From Bacillota bacterium (GTDB taxonomy: Bacteria > Bacillota > Clostridia > Lachnospirales > Lachnospiraceae), in the NCBI GenBank assembly GCA_023398615.1, contig JAEWSD010000066.1:1-40375 (forward strand): a DNA stretch of 40,375 nt, in the 5' to 3' direction. The notes beneath the pieces were generated by a model. It had not been told where the DNA came from and made no database searches. It saw nothing but the letters and a program-made list of their open reading frames with translations. Below, one piece after another: positions 25,875 to 33,880 of the stretch; position 1 is the first letter of the stretch, and every line of letters begins with the position of its first letter. Both the position numbers and the translations under genes were made by a program.

Positions 25875-25885
25875 CTGTCCTTTTT
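25865..25885 (+). terminator. Terminator overlapping the yjdF stop
   Basis: GGGCAG (25865-25870) pairs with CTGTCC (25875-25880) around a GTAA loop that contains the stop codon, and five T follow. Confidence 0.6.
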
Positions 25886-25950
25886 CTTTCCTAGTTATAA
25901 ACGGCATGAATAACCAATATAATCTAATAAGCATAAATGGGGCTGATTAG

Positions 25951-26058
25951 ATGGGGAAATTAGTGATACATAACCATTATAAAGAACAGAATAAAGAAAA
26001 AAGAGAACAAGAAGTTTTACAGATAATAGTAAAAATGATTAGGAAGAAGAACAGTTAG
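25951..26058 (+). CDS. Small basic ORF upstream of the recombinase (35 aa)
   Basis: ATG at 25951 opens a 35-residue frame, beginning MGKLVIHNHYK and rich in Lys, Glu and Arg. The SD is weak (TGGGGC). It lies between the yjdF remnant and the recombinase and is followed by a terminator. I do not recognise it. Its place beside the recombinase would suit a small accessory factor, but it may be noncoding. Confidence 0.35.
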   Translation: MGKLVIHNHYKEQNKEKREQEVLQIIVKMIRKKNS

Positions 26059-26063
26059 TTAAT

Positions 26064-26115
26064 AGGTTAGACATCTATTTACTTATACTATGAGGCGGAT
26101 ATCTAACCTCTTTTT
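26064..26115 (+). terminator. Terminator just before the recombinase
   Basis: AGGTTAGA (26064-26071) pairs with TCTAACCT (26102-26109), extended by ATC/GAT (26073-26075, 26098-26100) and followed by CTTTTT. It ends about 20 bases before the recombinase start, so it may insulate or attenuate recombinase expression. Confidence 0.65.
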
Positions 26116-26135
26116 ACAAGAAAGGGGTGAAAGAT

Positions 26136-27743
26136 ATGGATAAAGCAGCAATTTATTGCAGATTATCGAGAGAAGACGCGGATAAATTAAACAAAGGAGA
26201 TGATAGTGAGAGTATACAGAATCAAAAATTACTTCTTATGGATTATGCAATGGCACATGACATGCAAATTTGTAAAACCTATAGTGATGATGATTATTCC
26301 GGTGCAGATAAAGAAAGGCCTGAATGGAATAAGATGTTAAGGGATGCTGAAAATGGAGAATTCAATGTAATTATATGTAAAACACAAAGCAGATTTACCA
26401 GGGAAATGGAAGTGGTAGAAAAATACATTCATGGTTTTTTTATTGAATGGGGTATCAGATTTATTGGAGTAGTTGATAATGTAGATACCAATATTAAAGG
26501 AAATAAGAAAGCCAGACAGATTAACGGACTCGTAAATGAATGGTATCTTGAAGAATTATCTGATAATATCAAATCTGTTTTTAGGAAAAAGATGGAGGAT
26601 GGTCAATTTCTTGGTGCATTTGCACCATATGGCTACAAAAAGGACCCTTCTGACCGGCATAAAATAATTATCGATGAAGAAACTGCTAAAGTTGTCAGGC
26701 AGATTTATGATTTATACATTCAAGGATATAGTATAAAAAGGATTTGTTATATTCTGACTGAGTCTCAAGTACCAACTCCAACGGCCTATAAGCAAAGCTT
26801 AGGATATTCATATAAGAACCCAAATGCTACATCTGCAACATCTAAATTAGGAGTATGGGGTACAACGACGGTAAGGAATATTCTAACCAATAATACTTAT
26901 ATAGGTATACTTACGCAAGCCAAAGAAAGAAAACTAAGCTATAAAAGTAAAAAAGTGGTCAAAACTCCTGAAAGTGAATGGGTTGTTAAAGAAAATAATC
27001 ACGAAGCCATTATCGATAAAAACACATTTTACCAAGCTCAGAATATGCTTAAATCAAAGCGTACTGTTAGTGGAGATGATGGTAAGGGAAACAAAAAGCA
27101 TAAGGCTTATTGTCTTGCTGGTAAGGTTAAATGCCCGGAGTGCGGTTCGACTTTAATTAAAACGGGCGGGAGCAGCAGTCAAGAGAACCGCTACCTAAGG
27201 TGCCGGTTGGCAAATAAAACGAGAAATAAAATGTGTACACCGCATTCGGTAAAATTAAATCGGCTTAAAGATATGGTTGCGGACGAGATACATAAGCTAA
27301 TTGATTCTGTTCTGAATGATAATAACGAGAACTATCTTGCGGAGAGATTGAAAAGTATGTCTGATGCTGACAATACAATCGAGGTAAAAACTAAAGATTT
27401 AAATAATATCAGCCGAATTATACAAGAAAAGAAAGATATGCTGTCTGAACTGTACATGGATAAAGTAAGGAAATTTATCAGTGAAGATGAGTACGTTATG
27501 CATAGGGAAAAAATTAATAGTATAATATATGAACAGCAAGCAAAATACTCAAAACTAAAAAGTGAGATTCATGCTCTTGAAGTTATTAATGTGGAAAAAC
27601 CAAGTGTTTTAACTCTAGCTAAAAAATATGCTGATTTTGAAGAACTGACAACTGAAATCGTGACTGATTTTATCGATTATGTTACGGTCGGCGAAAAAGA
27701 CATGTACGGTGATCAAGACGTGCACATACATTGGAACATATAA
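26136..27743 (+). CDS. Large serine recombinase (integrase) of the inserted element
   Basis: The 535-residue protein has an N-terminal resolvase domain with catalytic Ser11 in YCRLS, and the ICKTQSRFTRE segment. A recombinase domain (PYGYKKDPSDRHK to the TNNTYIGIL region) follows, then a zinc ribbon (CPECGS, then C-x-C pairs near 360-375) and a coiled coil near 400-490. This is the TndX/TnpX-like large serine recombinase layout. I start it at ATG 26136, which has AAAGGGGTG at the right distance, over GTG 26127. It lies 63 bases from the element's right end and points outward, the usual position for the integrase. It should carry out integration at the CATGT core. Confidence 0.92.
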   Translation: MDKAAIYCRLSREDADKLNKGDDSESIQNQKLLLMDYAMAHDMQICKTYSDDDYSGADKERPEWNKMLRDAENGEFNVIICKTQSRFTREMEVVEKYIHGFFIEWGIRFIGVVDNVDTNIKGNKKARQINGLVNEWYLEELSDNIKSVFRKKMEDGQFLGAFAPYGYKKDPSDRHKIIIDEETAKVVRQIYDLYIQGYSIKRICYILTESQVPTPTAYKQSLGYSYKNPNATSATSKLGVWGTTTVRNILTNNTYIGILTQAKERKLSYKSKKVVKTPESEWVVKENNHEAIIDKNTFYQAQNMLKSKRTVSGDDGKGNKKHKAYCLAGKVKCPECGSTLIKTGGSSSQENRYLRCRLANKTRNKMCTPHSVKLNRLKDMVADEIHKLIDSVLNDNNENYLAERLKSMSDADNTIEVKTKDLNNISRIIQEKKDMLSELYMDKVRKFISEDEYVMHREKINSIIYEQQAKYSKLKSEIHALEVINVEKPSVLTLAKKYADFEELTTEIVTDFIDYVTVGEKDMYGDQDVHIHWNI

Positions 27744-27786
27744 TTTTTTTACTTATGTTGCTAAATATGTACAATAAAAATGAATA

Positions 27787-27811
27787 TATTTTTGAAACAC
27801 CCAACACATGT
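27787..27811 (+). repeat. attR: right inverted arm and core CATGT
   Basis: Arm TATTTTTGAAACACC at 27787-27801, five bases, then core CATGT at 27807-27811. To the right the protease gene resumes at GCCGGA. The arm mirrors the one at 16358-16372. Confidence 0.8.
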
Positions 27812-28958
27812 TGCCGGAATAGCAGCAGGAAACGGCCGTGCAAGCAATGGATTAAACCGTGGCATCGCATCGGAAAGCGAACTGATTGTCGTAAAACTCG
27901 GAATATCGGTGGGCGGTTCCTTTCCCAGGACAACACAGCTGATGGAAGCAATCGATTTTGTGATACGCAGAGGTATCGAGCTGAATATGCCGCTTGCCAT
28001 TAATTTAAGCTTCGGTAATAACTATGGCGCCCATGACGGAAATTCCCTGCTGGAAAGCTATATTTCAGATATCACCAACCGTTGGAGGGTCAACATTGCC
28101 ATCGGCACCGGAAACGAAGGCGCGGTAGGACGGCACACCAGCGGGATATTGAGCAATCCTCCGGTCGGCACACCCCACGTGATAGAGATAGGAGTGGGGG
28201 CTTATGAAAGCACATTTAATCTTCAGATATGGAAGAATTTTTACGATCAGTTTGAGATCACATTGATATCCCCCGGTAACACAAGAGTCGGCCCGATACC
28301 GGAGCGCCTGGGAACACAGCAATTTTCCATAGGACAAACGGAGATATTTCTGTATTACGGGGAGCCGTTGCCCTATAGCAGCCAGCAGGAGATTTACCTT
28401 GAGTTTCTGCCCAGGAACAGCTATGTGGAATCGGGAATCTGGAAGGTGGAATTGGTCCCAAGGAATATTGTCGTCGGCAATTATGACATGTGGCTGCCTT
28501 CCGGCGGTGTCTTAAACCCCGAGACAAGATTTTTAAGGCCGACTGAGGAAACCACCCTTACCATACCCTCAACGGCAAGCAGAGCCATTACGGTAGGTGC
28601 CTATAATGCCCATACCGACAGTCTGGCCTTCTTCTCAGGGCGTGGATATCCGAGAGGTGATACCTTGGTAAAACCGGATCTGGTCGCGCCGGGAGTGGAT
28701 ATTACCTCCTGTTCTCCGGGCGGAGGCTATACGACCATGTCCGGAACCTCTATGGCCACACCGTTTGTAACAGGAAGCGTAGCTTTAATGATGGAATGGG
28801 GGATCGTAAATGGCAATGATCCCTATATGTACGGCGAGAAAATGAAGGCATATCTGATTGCCGGCGCCAGGCACTTAAGCATAGAACGGGTTTATCCGAA
28901 CCCGACGCTGGGCTTTGGGGCATTGTGTTTGCGGGACAGCTTTATGTTAACTCAGTGA
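27807..28958 (+). pseudogene. S8 (subtilisin, Csp-like) protease, 3' part, interrupted
   Basis: These 384 codons continue the gene broken at 16350: HVAGIAAG follows SGHGT exactly, and NLSFGNNYG, GTGNEG and SGTSMATP (catalytic Ser515 of the joined protein) complete the subtilisin fold. Alone it lacks the catalytic Asp and His and has no start of its own; an in-frame ATG at 27780 within the element could give an inactive fragment. The bases show no decay, with no frameshift or stop in either half, so the insertion is recent or the gene is kept intact by excision. A terminator follows at 28984. Confidence 0.9.
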
Positions 28959-28983
28959 AACAACAAATATGTGTAAAAAATTG

Positions 28984-29021
28984 GCATCCTATTAAGCTGA
29001 ATTGATAGGATGCTTATTTTT
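28984..29021 (+). terminator. Terminator of the S8 protease gene
   Basis: GCATCCTAT (28984-28992) pairs perfectly with ATAGGATGC (29005-29013), followed by TTATTTTT. Confidence 0.85.
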
Positions 29022-29132
29022 GGGCTGGTGATATATGCCAAGCGAGCATGTGTTTTACGGCAGGCCGGGTGTCTGAAACGGAACTTCTCTCATTGATGGA
29101 AGTCTTTATAAGAAATTTTTTTATTATTTCTC

Positions 29133-29183
29133 TTGACGTCACTACACCATCGTAGTAAAATAAAATCACTACATGATTGTAGT
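29133..29183 (+). promoter_or_regulatory. blaI-blaR promoter with two BlaI-type operators
   Basis: TTGACG (29133-29138), 17 bases, TAAAAT (29156-29161). One operator, ACTACACCATCGTAGT (29141-29156), fills the spacer. The second, ACTACATGATTGTAGT (29168-29183), covers the start site. Both match the dyad ACTACAnnnnTGTAGT used by BlaI/MecI repressors, so the pair is autoregulated. Confidence 0.9.
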
Positions 29184-29226
29184 AAAACTGTCGCAGACGT
29201 GCGGCAATGAACGGAGGGTGTACACT

Positions 29227-29625
29227 ATGACCAATTTTCAAAAACTATCGGACACGGAAATGGAAGTGATGCAGATTATCTGGGTATCCGGCCATCCCAT
29301 TACTTCCGGCGAACTGCTTGAGATTTTTGCACGGGATAAGGGCAAGGAATGGAAAGGGCAAACAATGGCAACCTTTTTGGCACGGCTGGTTGAGAAAGGT
29401 GTCCTGATTTCCACCAAACAACAGGGCCGCACGAATATCTATGAGCCTTGCATGTCGCCGGAGGAATACCGGAGCCAAGAAGCAAAGAGCCTGTTGGAAA
29501 CGCTGTATGAAGGTTCGGTCAAAAACTTCCTGACAACACTCTATGACGGTAAAGAACTGACGAAGGATGAAATAGCCGAATTGAGGCGTTGGTTTGCGGA
29601 AAAGGCAGGTGAGAAAAATGGGTAA
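29227..29625 (+). CDS. BlaI/MecI/CopY-family repressor
   Basis: The 132-residue protein opens with LSDTEMEVMQIIWVSG and carries the family winged helix through TMATFLARLVEKGVL, with a C-terminal dimerisation region. I start it at ATG 29227 with GGAGGGTG eight bases upstream rather than the in-frame ATG 29173, which lies inside the operator. It would bind the two dyads just upstream. Its end overlaps the M56 protease gene by eight bases, giving the standard BlaI-BlaR pair. No beta-lactamase or PBP gene lies next to it in the window, so its other targets are elsewhere. Confidence 0.9.
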   Translation: MTNFQKLSDTEMEVMQIIWVSGHPITSGELLEIFARDKGKEWKGQTMATFLARLVEKGVLISTKQQGRTNIYEPCMSPEEYRSQEAKSLLETLYEGSVKNFLTTLYDGKELTKDEIAELRRWFAEKAGEKNG

Positions 29626-30877
29626 TCTGTTGTCAAATCTTCTTGCTATGTCTATTGCGGGAAGCGTGGTTGTCGGGTTGATGCTGATGCTTCGACCTGT
29701 AACGGCGAAAATCTTCCCTGCTAAGTGGCAATACGGAATTGGGAAAATGGCAATCACTTTTTTTCTCATACCTGTTTTTCTCTTTGCCGGAAAGCTCCCT
29801 TTAGTTCAGCCTATCATAGAAATCTATACTGTCGAACCGTCTATTATCCAGAAAGCACTACCATTAAACGGTTTTGTGGATGCAGTGGATTCCCTGATGG
29901 AGAAGCACTTCACGTTTGAAGTAATGGAAGCAGCCTTGCTTATTTGGCTTGTGGGAGTAATGGTGTTTGCCGGATGGCATTTCTATTGCTACCGCAGATT
30001 TGGCAAGCAGCTTCGGAAAAATAGTATTCCCGTACCGGAAGATACCGCGGCCGCCCTGCTTTTCTCATGCAATGTGACGTTGGGCATCCACGGTGATGTA
30101 CAACTCATGCTGAACCCAAAAATCACAAGCCCTATGCTTGTGGGGCTGCGCCGTCCCATGATACTGCTGCCAGCTTGCAGCATATCCGGAATTGACTTGA
30201 AGCTGGTCTTGACCCATGAGCTAATGCACCTGAAACGTAAGGATTTATGGGTGAAAATGTTTGCTTTGCTTGCGTCCACGCTGCATTGGTTTAATCCTTT
30301 GGTGCATGTTCTGCGTAAGGATGTAAGCACATGGAGCGAGTTGGCCTGTGACGAGGTGTTGGCAGCGGAAATGTCCCATGCGGAAAGAAAACTTTATGGC
30401 GAAGCCATCTTGAACACGCTGGATAACCATTCCGGCATGAACACGGCTTTTTGTTCTTCCCTATGTGAGAGCAAAAAGCACATCGAAAGGAGATTAACCA
30501 TGTTGTTAAATGTTAAGAAAATGAAGAAGCATATTGCGGTTTTTGCTGTCGTAGCAATCGTAGCAATCGCAAGTATCGGAACAGCCGTCGCTGCTTTAGC
30601 TGCGGAAAATACTCCTAATTTAGGTGTTATGCCCAGTGAGAAAGGTGAAACAGTATCACCGAAAGGCATAGAGGAAATCCCAATGGCTCCGGAACCTCTT
30701 GCTAAAAAAGCGCCAACCTTGTCGTCGGAAAAAATTGACGGAACCATTCCGATTTATACGGGGCAAGAAACGCTAATTTCGGTCAATCTCTCCGACGAGA
30801 GCAAGTTTACGCCGGAGCAGTGGCAAGACATCTTGAAAAAGATTGAAAGCGGAGAAATTAGGCTGGAAGTCGAATAA
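29618..30877 (+). CDS. BlaR1/MecR1-family M56 metalloprotease with a short ectodomain
   Basis: The 419-residue membrane protease has TM segments near 5-26, 43-58, 104-124 and 304-328. The zinc site HELMH lies at 200-204 with the third ligand in ELACDE (about 241). In BlaR1 a penicillin-binding sensor domain of about 250 residues follows the last TM. Here only about 90 residues follow, with no SxxK, SxN or KTG motif, so beta-lactam sensing of the classical kind is not expected. I start at ATG 29618 with AGGTGAG upstream. It presumably cleaves the coupled BlaI repressor on an unknown signal. Confidence 0.85.
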   Translation: MGNLLSNLLAMSIAGSVVVGLMLMLRPVTAKIFPAKWQYGIGKMAITFFLIPVFLFAGKLPLVQPIIEIYTVEPSIIQKALPLNGFVDAVDSLMEKHFTFEVMEAALLIWLVGVMVFAGWHFYCYRRFGKQLRKNSIPVPEDTAAALLFSCNVTLGIHGDVQLMLNPKITSPMLVGLRRPMILLPACSISGIDLKLVLTHELMHLKRKDLWVKMFALLASTLHWFNPLVHVLRKDVSTWSELACDEVLAAEMSHAERKLYGEAILNTLDNHSGMNTAFCSSLCESKKHIERRLTMLLNVKKMKKHIAVFAVVAIVAIASIGTAVAALAAENTPNLGVMPSEKGETVSPKGIEEIPMAPEPLAKKAPTLSSEKIDGTIPIYTGQETLISVNLSDESKFTPEQWQDILKKIESGEIRLEVE

Positions 30878-30936
30878 CAATCGGCATGGTTCTATTGATG
30901 CTGGTTTAACAGGGCAGTTCTACCACATCTGCTTAC

Positions 30937-30978
30937 ACAAGGCTTGTAGAGAAAATTTTTTCTGCAAGCCTTGTTTTT
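30937..30978 (+). terminator. Terminator after the M56 protease gene
   Basis: ACAAGGCTTG (30937-30946) pairs perfectly with CAAGCCTTGT (30965-30974), with a T-run following. Confidence 0.85.
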
Positions 30979-31106
30979 GGCCCTGCATCCGAAGCAAGCA
31001 GCCATACAGGAAGCAAAAAAACCCAAGAAAAGGAACCGCGATATGGAGAGCTATGGATTATCCCTTTATATCTCCGTATGGCTCTTTGCAGGTATTTAGC
31101 GGATGT

Positions 31107-31202
31107 TGTCACCAAAATATCGCCACAGTATTCAGAGGAAGTGTATTCGATGAATATTCACCAATCAGCTTGTGGTGACATGTCACCACGATTTTGTCAC
31201 CA
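31107..31202. repeat. Cluster of TGTCACCA octamers with an 18-bp palindrome
   Basis: TGTCACCA occurs at 31107-31114, 31181-31188 and 31195-31202, and inverted (TGGTGACA) at 31173-31180. The middle two form the perfect palindrome GTGGTGACATGTCACCAC at 31172-31189. Four copies in 96 bp point to a DNA-binding-protein site. Confidence 0.6.
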
Positions 31203-31242
31203 TTTTTGAGAACAGTGCAATAAAACGACACTCCAGAAAAAA

Positions 31243-31266
31243 GTAAAACCCGAAAACGGGCTTTAC
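31243..31266 (-). terminator. Minus-strand hairpin with U-run
   Basis: GTAAAACCCG (31243-31252) pairs with CGGGCTTTAC (31257-31266) around AAAA. The A-run at 31236-31242 gives a U-run on minus-strand transcripts. It would back up the terminator at 31471. Confidence 0.55.
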
Positions 31267-31470
31267 TAAAGGCTTGTGAATGATTCAGTCAAAAAAGATG
31301 CAATGAAGAAAATGAATATTTTGTTTATATTTTGCTTTTCAAAAACTCTACAACTGCCGCACGATTAAAAACAATGAATTTATATTTTTGGCCATGATGT
31401 GTTAGTATACAAAAACAAGAAATTATACCAAATAGTGCTCTTTTCCTAAAAACTTCTTCGATGTATAACA

Positions 31471-31515
31471 TAAAAAATCAAGCTGAAACAGATACACTTT
31501 TGCATCTATTTCAGC
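31471..31515 (-). terminator. Terminator of the type III RM operon
   Basis: GCTGAAACAGATAC (31482-31495) pairs with GCATCTATTTCAGC (31502-31515) with two mismatches, and an A-run at 31472-31477 supplies the U-run on the minus strand. It lies about 70 bases past the Res stop codon. Confidence 0.7.
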
Positions 31516-31583
31516 CTGATAAGCTTGTGTCATTAGGTTAAAATAGATGCAGACATTTTGAATTTTACAACTACGGTATCTTT

Positions 31584-33878
31584 CTAGTCAGAGATGCAAA
31601 TATTCACAGCTTCCATAATAGTAGAACATGTCATTGGTGAAATTTGGCCTTGCTTCAGTTGCCAGACAGTATATCCATTTTGATCCGTAACCTGACTGTG
31701 AATGTTATACTTCTTTTCGCTTATCAACTTGATTACCAAATCTTTACCAGCGCACGCCTTTTCAAGATAGAATAGTTTCCGTGCACTGTCTGTATGAATT
31801 AAATGGTCACCTTTTGTATCAAGAGCATACACCGTATTCTCTGTCCAAACTATAAAGTCAGGATTAAAAGTATCGGTACCTTTTCCATCCAATAGTTTTA
31901 TTTTCAAAACGCCGTTTTTAGGATTCCTCATCCAAACTAATCCGGTCTTATCAAGTGCCTTTGCAAACTCCAATTCAAAGGCGTTAAAATCGCTGTATCT
32001 TGCATGCACAGAATTATTAAATTCTATGTTTTCATCACTGATAATAACTTCTCCTACTGGTACGGTGTCCAGAGGATTCTGCATGATGATTGAATTTTGC
32101 CTATAGATTTCCGCAATCTTTGCAGCTTCTTCTTTTACATAAGACGCTGCATTGCTATTATATTCAACAAGAGCATCAAATTTAGGTGCTGATATATCAC
32201 AAATGGTTATAGCGTTCTTTGCTAATTTATCAAGTTCTCTTTTGAAAATCCAACGTACAGTAACCTTATTACTATGAGCTGTTGCTGTTGCAACTTCTCG
32301 TCCATCTTCGTTAGAACCAATGTCAGTTATAACCTTAATAGTACTGCCCTCACCAATAGTATTCATATTATCTGTTGAATAGTCTATCATCTTATCAATT
32401 ACATTCTTGATTTCGGACATAGCTCTATTTGACACAATAGCAATGTCAGGCACCTCAACATGATACCTTGGTGCCTCCGTAGGCTTTACCTTATTTTTAC
32501 CGCTACCAATATGATAAGATATTGAAATTTCCGGAATATCAATGGATAACGTTTTTCTAACTTCTTCTAGTATTGATTTAAAAACATCCTTTTCGTCTGT
32601 TTTTATGTAAAAGCTAGCCATGTTCAACTTATCATCTGGATAGTGAGTAGCGTTAGGTTGCCTTAAAACTCTACCAATCACCTGAGTTACCTGAGTACTT
32701 GACCCCATGTCTTTATCAATGTATGCAAAATAGCAAGCAGGGTCATCCCACCCTTCTTGGAGCGATTGGTTAAATATTATGTGCCTAAAGCTGCCTTTTG
32801 TGAACTCTTCATAATCGTTATCGCCGCCACTAAATAAGTTAAAATTATCAGGTTTCGGAAATCTTTTATCAAATCTCAAATTACAGTATACTGCAATTTC
32901 CTCTGGAACAACCCCCTGTTCAACCAGGTGCCTCCATATTTTTATTGGTCTTGCTCGCCTTTCATTAAAAGGTACCAAGTGATTATCAACCTCAGAAGTA
33001 GCAAGCAACATATTTGTATCACTCACATATATAGCCTTTGGCAAGAACCTACAATCGTATTTTTTTGTTGCTTCTTCTGTTTCTTTCATATCCTCTAATA
33101 AGTTATTGATTGCTAATTCCATAGGCGTTAAATAACCACCCAATGATATATGCTTTTTAATAAGGCCACTATCAACAACTTCTTTGTTACTTACAGCAAC
33201 AACTAAATCGCTATCTTTCAAACTTTTTTCTTTTTTTAGACGTGCAATATACCATTCCAAAGCCTTTGGAACCTTAGTTGTTGCGCTTGCAGCAATTAAG
33301 GCTGTAGGTGATAAATCAAGTAGTATCTGTGTTTGCTGGTCTGATAAATTATGACCTTCATCATAAACAATTATTAAGTCTCTTTTCACTCCAACAAAGG
33401 ACTGTCGCTTTTTAAGCATGTCCCATAAAGAGCTATCAGCATTATCAAAACCTGTTTGAAAAACCTGTCTATCTCCTTCTTCCTTATCCTTCTGATTAAT
33501 CTTACCTACGGTAGCTATTAAGATTAATCCCTTCTTATCATCCTGCAAGTTCCGTTCTTTACAATCTAACAAAGGTTTAACATCGAAATTAGGAATATTC
33601 TCTGTATACTTGCCATTAGAAAGGTTATCTAAAGTTTGGCTCACAACAACTTTCCCTTTTGATAACCACAATATTACAGGTTGTGTACTCAAATATGCCC
33701 TTATCTGTTCAATACAGTCGGCAAGAATAAGTGTTTTACCGGAACCAGTTACTGATGATAAGTTTTGATAAAAAGGGAGAATCTCATCTTTTGTCCTCAT
33801 TAACGGATTTTTTAAATAATCGGCAAGTCTAGCCGCAAGCATTTCTGATGCATCTATCTGAAATTTTTTTAGCTCCAC
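31584..33878 (-). CDS. Type III restriction enzyme, Res subunit (compact)
   Basis: The 764-residue protein has helicase motifs: Walker A TGSGKT at 44-49, DEGH at 173-176, ASATT, and VIGRVLRQP as motif VI. A C-terminal nuclease core reads PDFIV (Asp674) and LDTKGD (Asp687, Lys689). This is the Res layout of type III systems, where ATP-driven translocation leads to cleavage with Mod bound. At 764 residues it is clearly shorter than EcoP1/EcoP15 Res, but no motif is missing. It starts at GTG 33878 with GAGGAGG upstream, two bases after the Mod stop, so the pair is translationally coupled. Confidence 0.88.
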   Translation of the reverse strand: MELKKFQIDASEMLAARLADYLKNPLMRTKDEILPFYQNLSSVTGSGKTLILADCIEQIRAYLSTQPVILWLSKGKVVVSQTLDNLSNGKYTENIPNFDVKPLLDCKERNLQDDKKGLILIATVGKINQKDKEEGDRQVFQTGFDNADSSLWDMLKKRQSFVGVKRDLIIVYDEGHNLSDQQTQILLDLSPTALIAASATTKVPKALEWYIARLKKEKSLKDSDLVVAVSNKEVVDSGLIKKHISLGGYLTPMELAINNLLEDMKETEEATKKYDCRFLPKAIYVSDTNMLLATSEVDNHLVPFNERRARPIKIWRHLVEQGVVPEEIAVYCNLRFDKRFPKPDNFNLFSGGDNDYEEFTKGSFRHIIFNQSLQEGWDDPACYFAYIDKDMGSSTQVTQVIGRVLRQPNATHYPDDKLNMASFYIKTDEKDVFKSILEEVRKTLSIDIPEISISYHIGSGKNKVKPTEAPRYHVEVPDIAIVSNRAMSEIKNVIDKMIDYSTDNMNTIGEGSTIKVITDIGSNEDGREVATATAHSNKVTVRWIFKRELDKLAKNAITICDISAPKFDALVEYNSNAASYVKEEAAKIAEIYRQNSIIMQNPLDTVPVGEVIISDENIEFNNSVHARYSDFNAFELEFAKALDKTGLVWMRNPKNGVLKIKLLDGKGTDTFNPDFIVWTENTVYALDTKGDHLIHTDSARKLFYLEKACAGKDLVIKLISEKKYNIHSQVTDQNGYTVWQLKQGQISPMTCSTIMEAVNICISD

Positions 33879-33880
33879 TT

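Larger units (their letters stand above)
16351..27806 (+). mobile_element. 11,456-bp serine-recombinase integrative element inside the S8 protease gene
   Basis: The boundaries come from the split host gene: codon 201 (CAT) is found at 16351 and again at 27807, and both sides share the core CATGT. Removing 16351-27806 restores one open frame. The right end carries a large serine recombinase pointing outward. Joining the ends places the inverted arms TATTTTTGAAACACC and GGTGTTTGAAAAATA exactly 6 bp either side of the crossover, with 14 of 15 positions matching, as expected of an attP. Cargo: a two-component system with a pseudo-ATPase, a sugar ABC transporter, an esterase-like gene, a yjdF remnant and a small ORF. 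No relaxase or other conjugation gene is present, so it cannot self-transfer by known means. Confidence 0.9.
30878..31583. other. Noncoding region between blaR-like gene and type III RM operon
   Basis: These 706 bases hold no convincing gene. There is a plus-strand terminator (30937), a cluster of TGTCACCA octamers (31107-31202), and two minus-strand terminator-like hairpins (31243-31266 and 31471-31515). An 18-codon frame at about 31041 (MESYGLSLYISVWLFAGI) continues openly upstream as a basic KKPKKRNRD stretch and may be the remnant of a membrane protein gene. Nothing else was seen. Confidence 0.6.

Noticed and set aside
27780..27806. Independent small protein or promoted start at the protease 3' half
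   Set aside because: The ATG lies in element DNA by chance, there is no SD, and the downstream sequence is plainly the continuation of codon 200.
30843..31178. Open frames over the blaR-like gene's downstream region on both strands
   Set aside because: They run through a strong terminator hairpin and show no family motif; only a possible 18-codon remnant near 31041 is noted.
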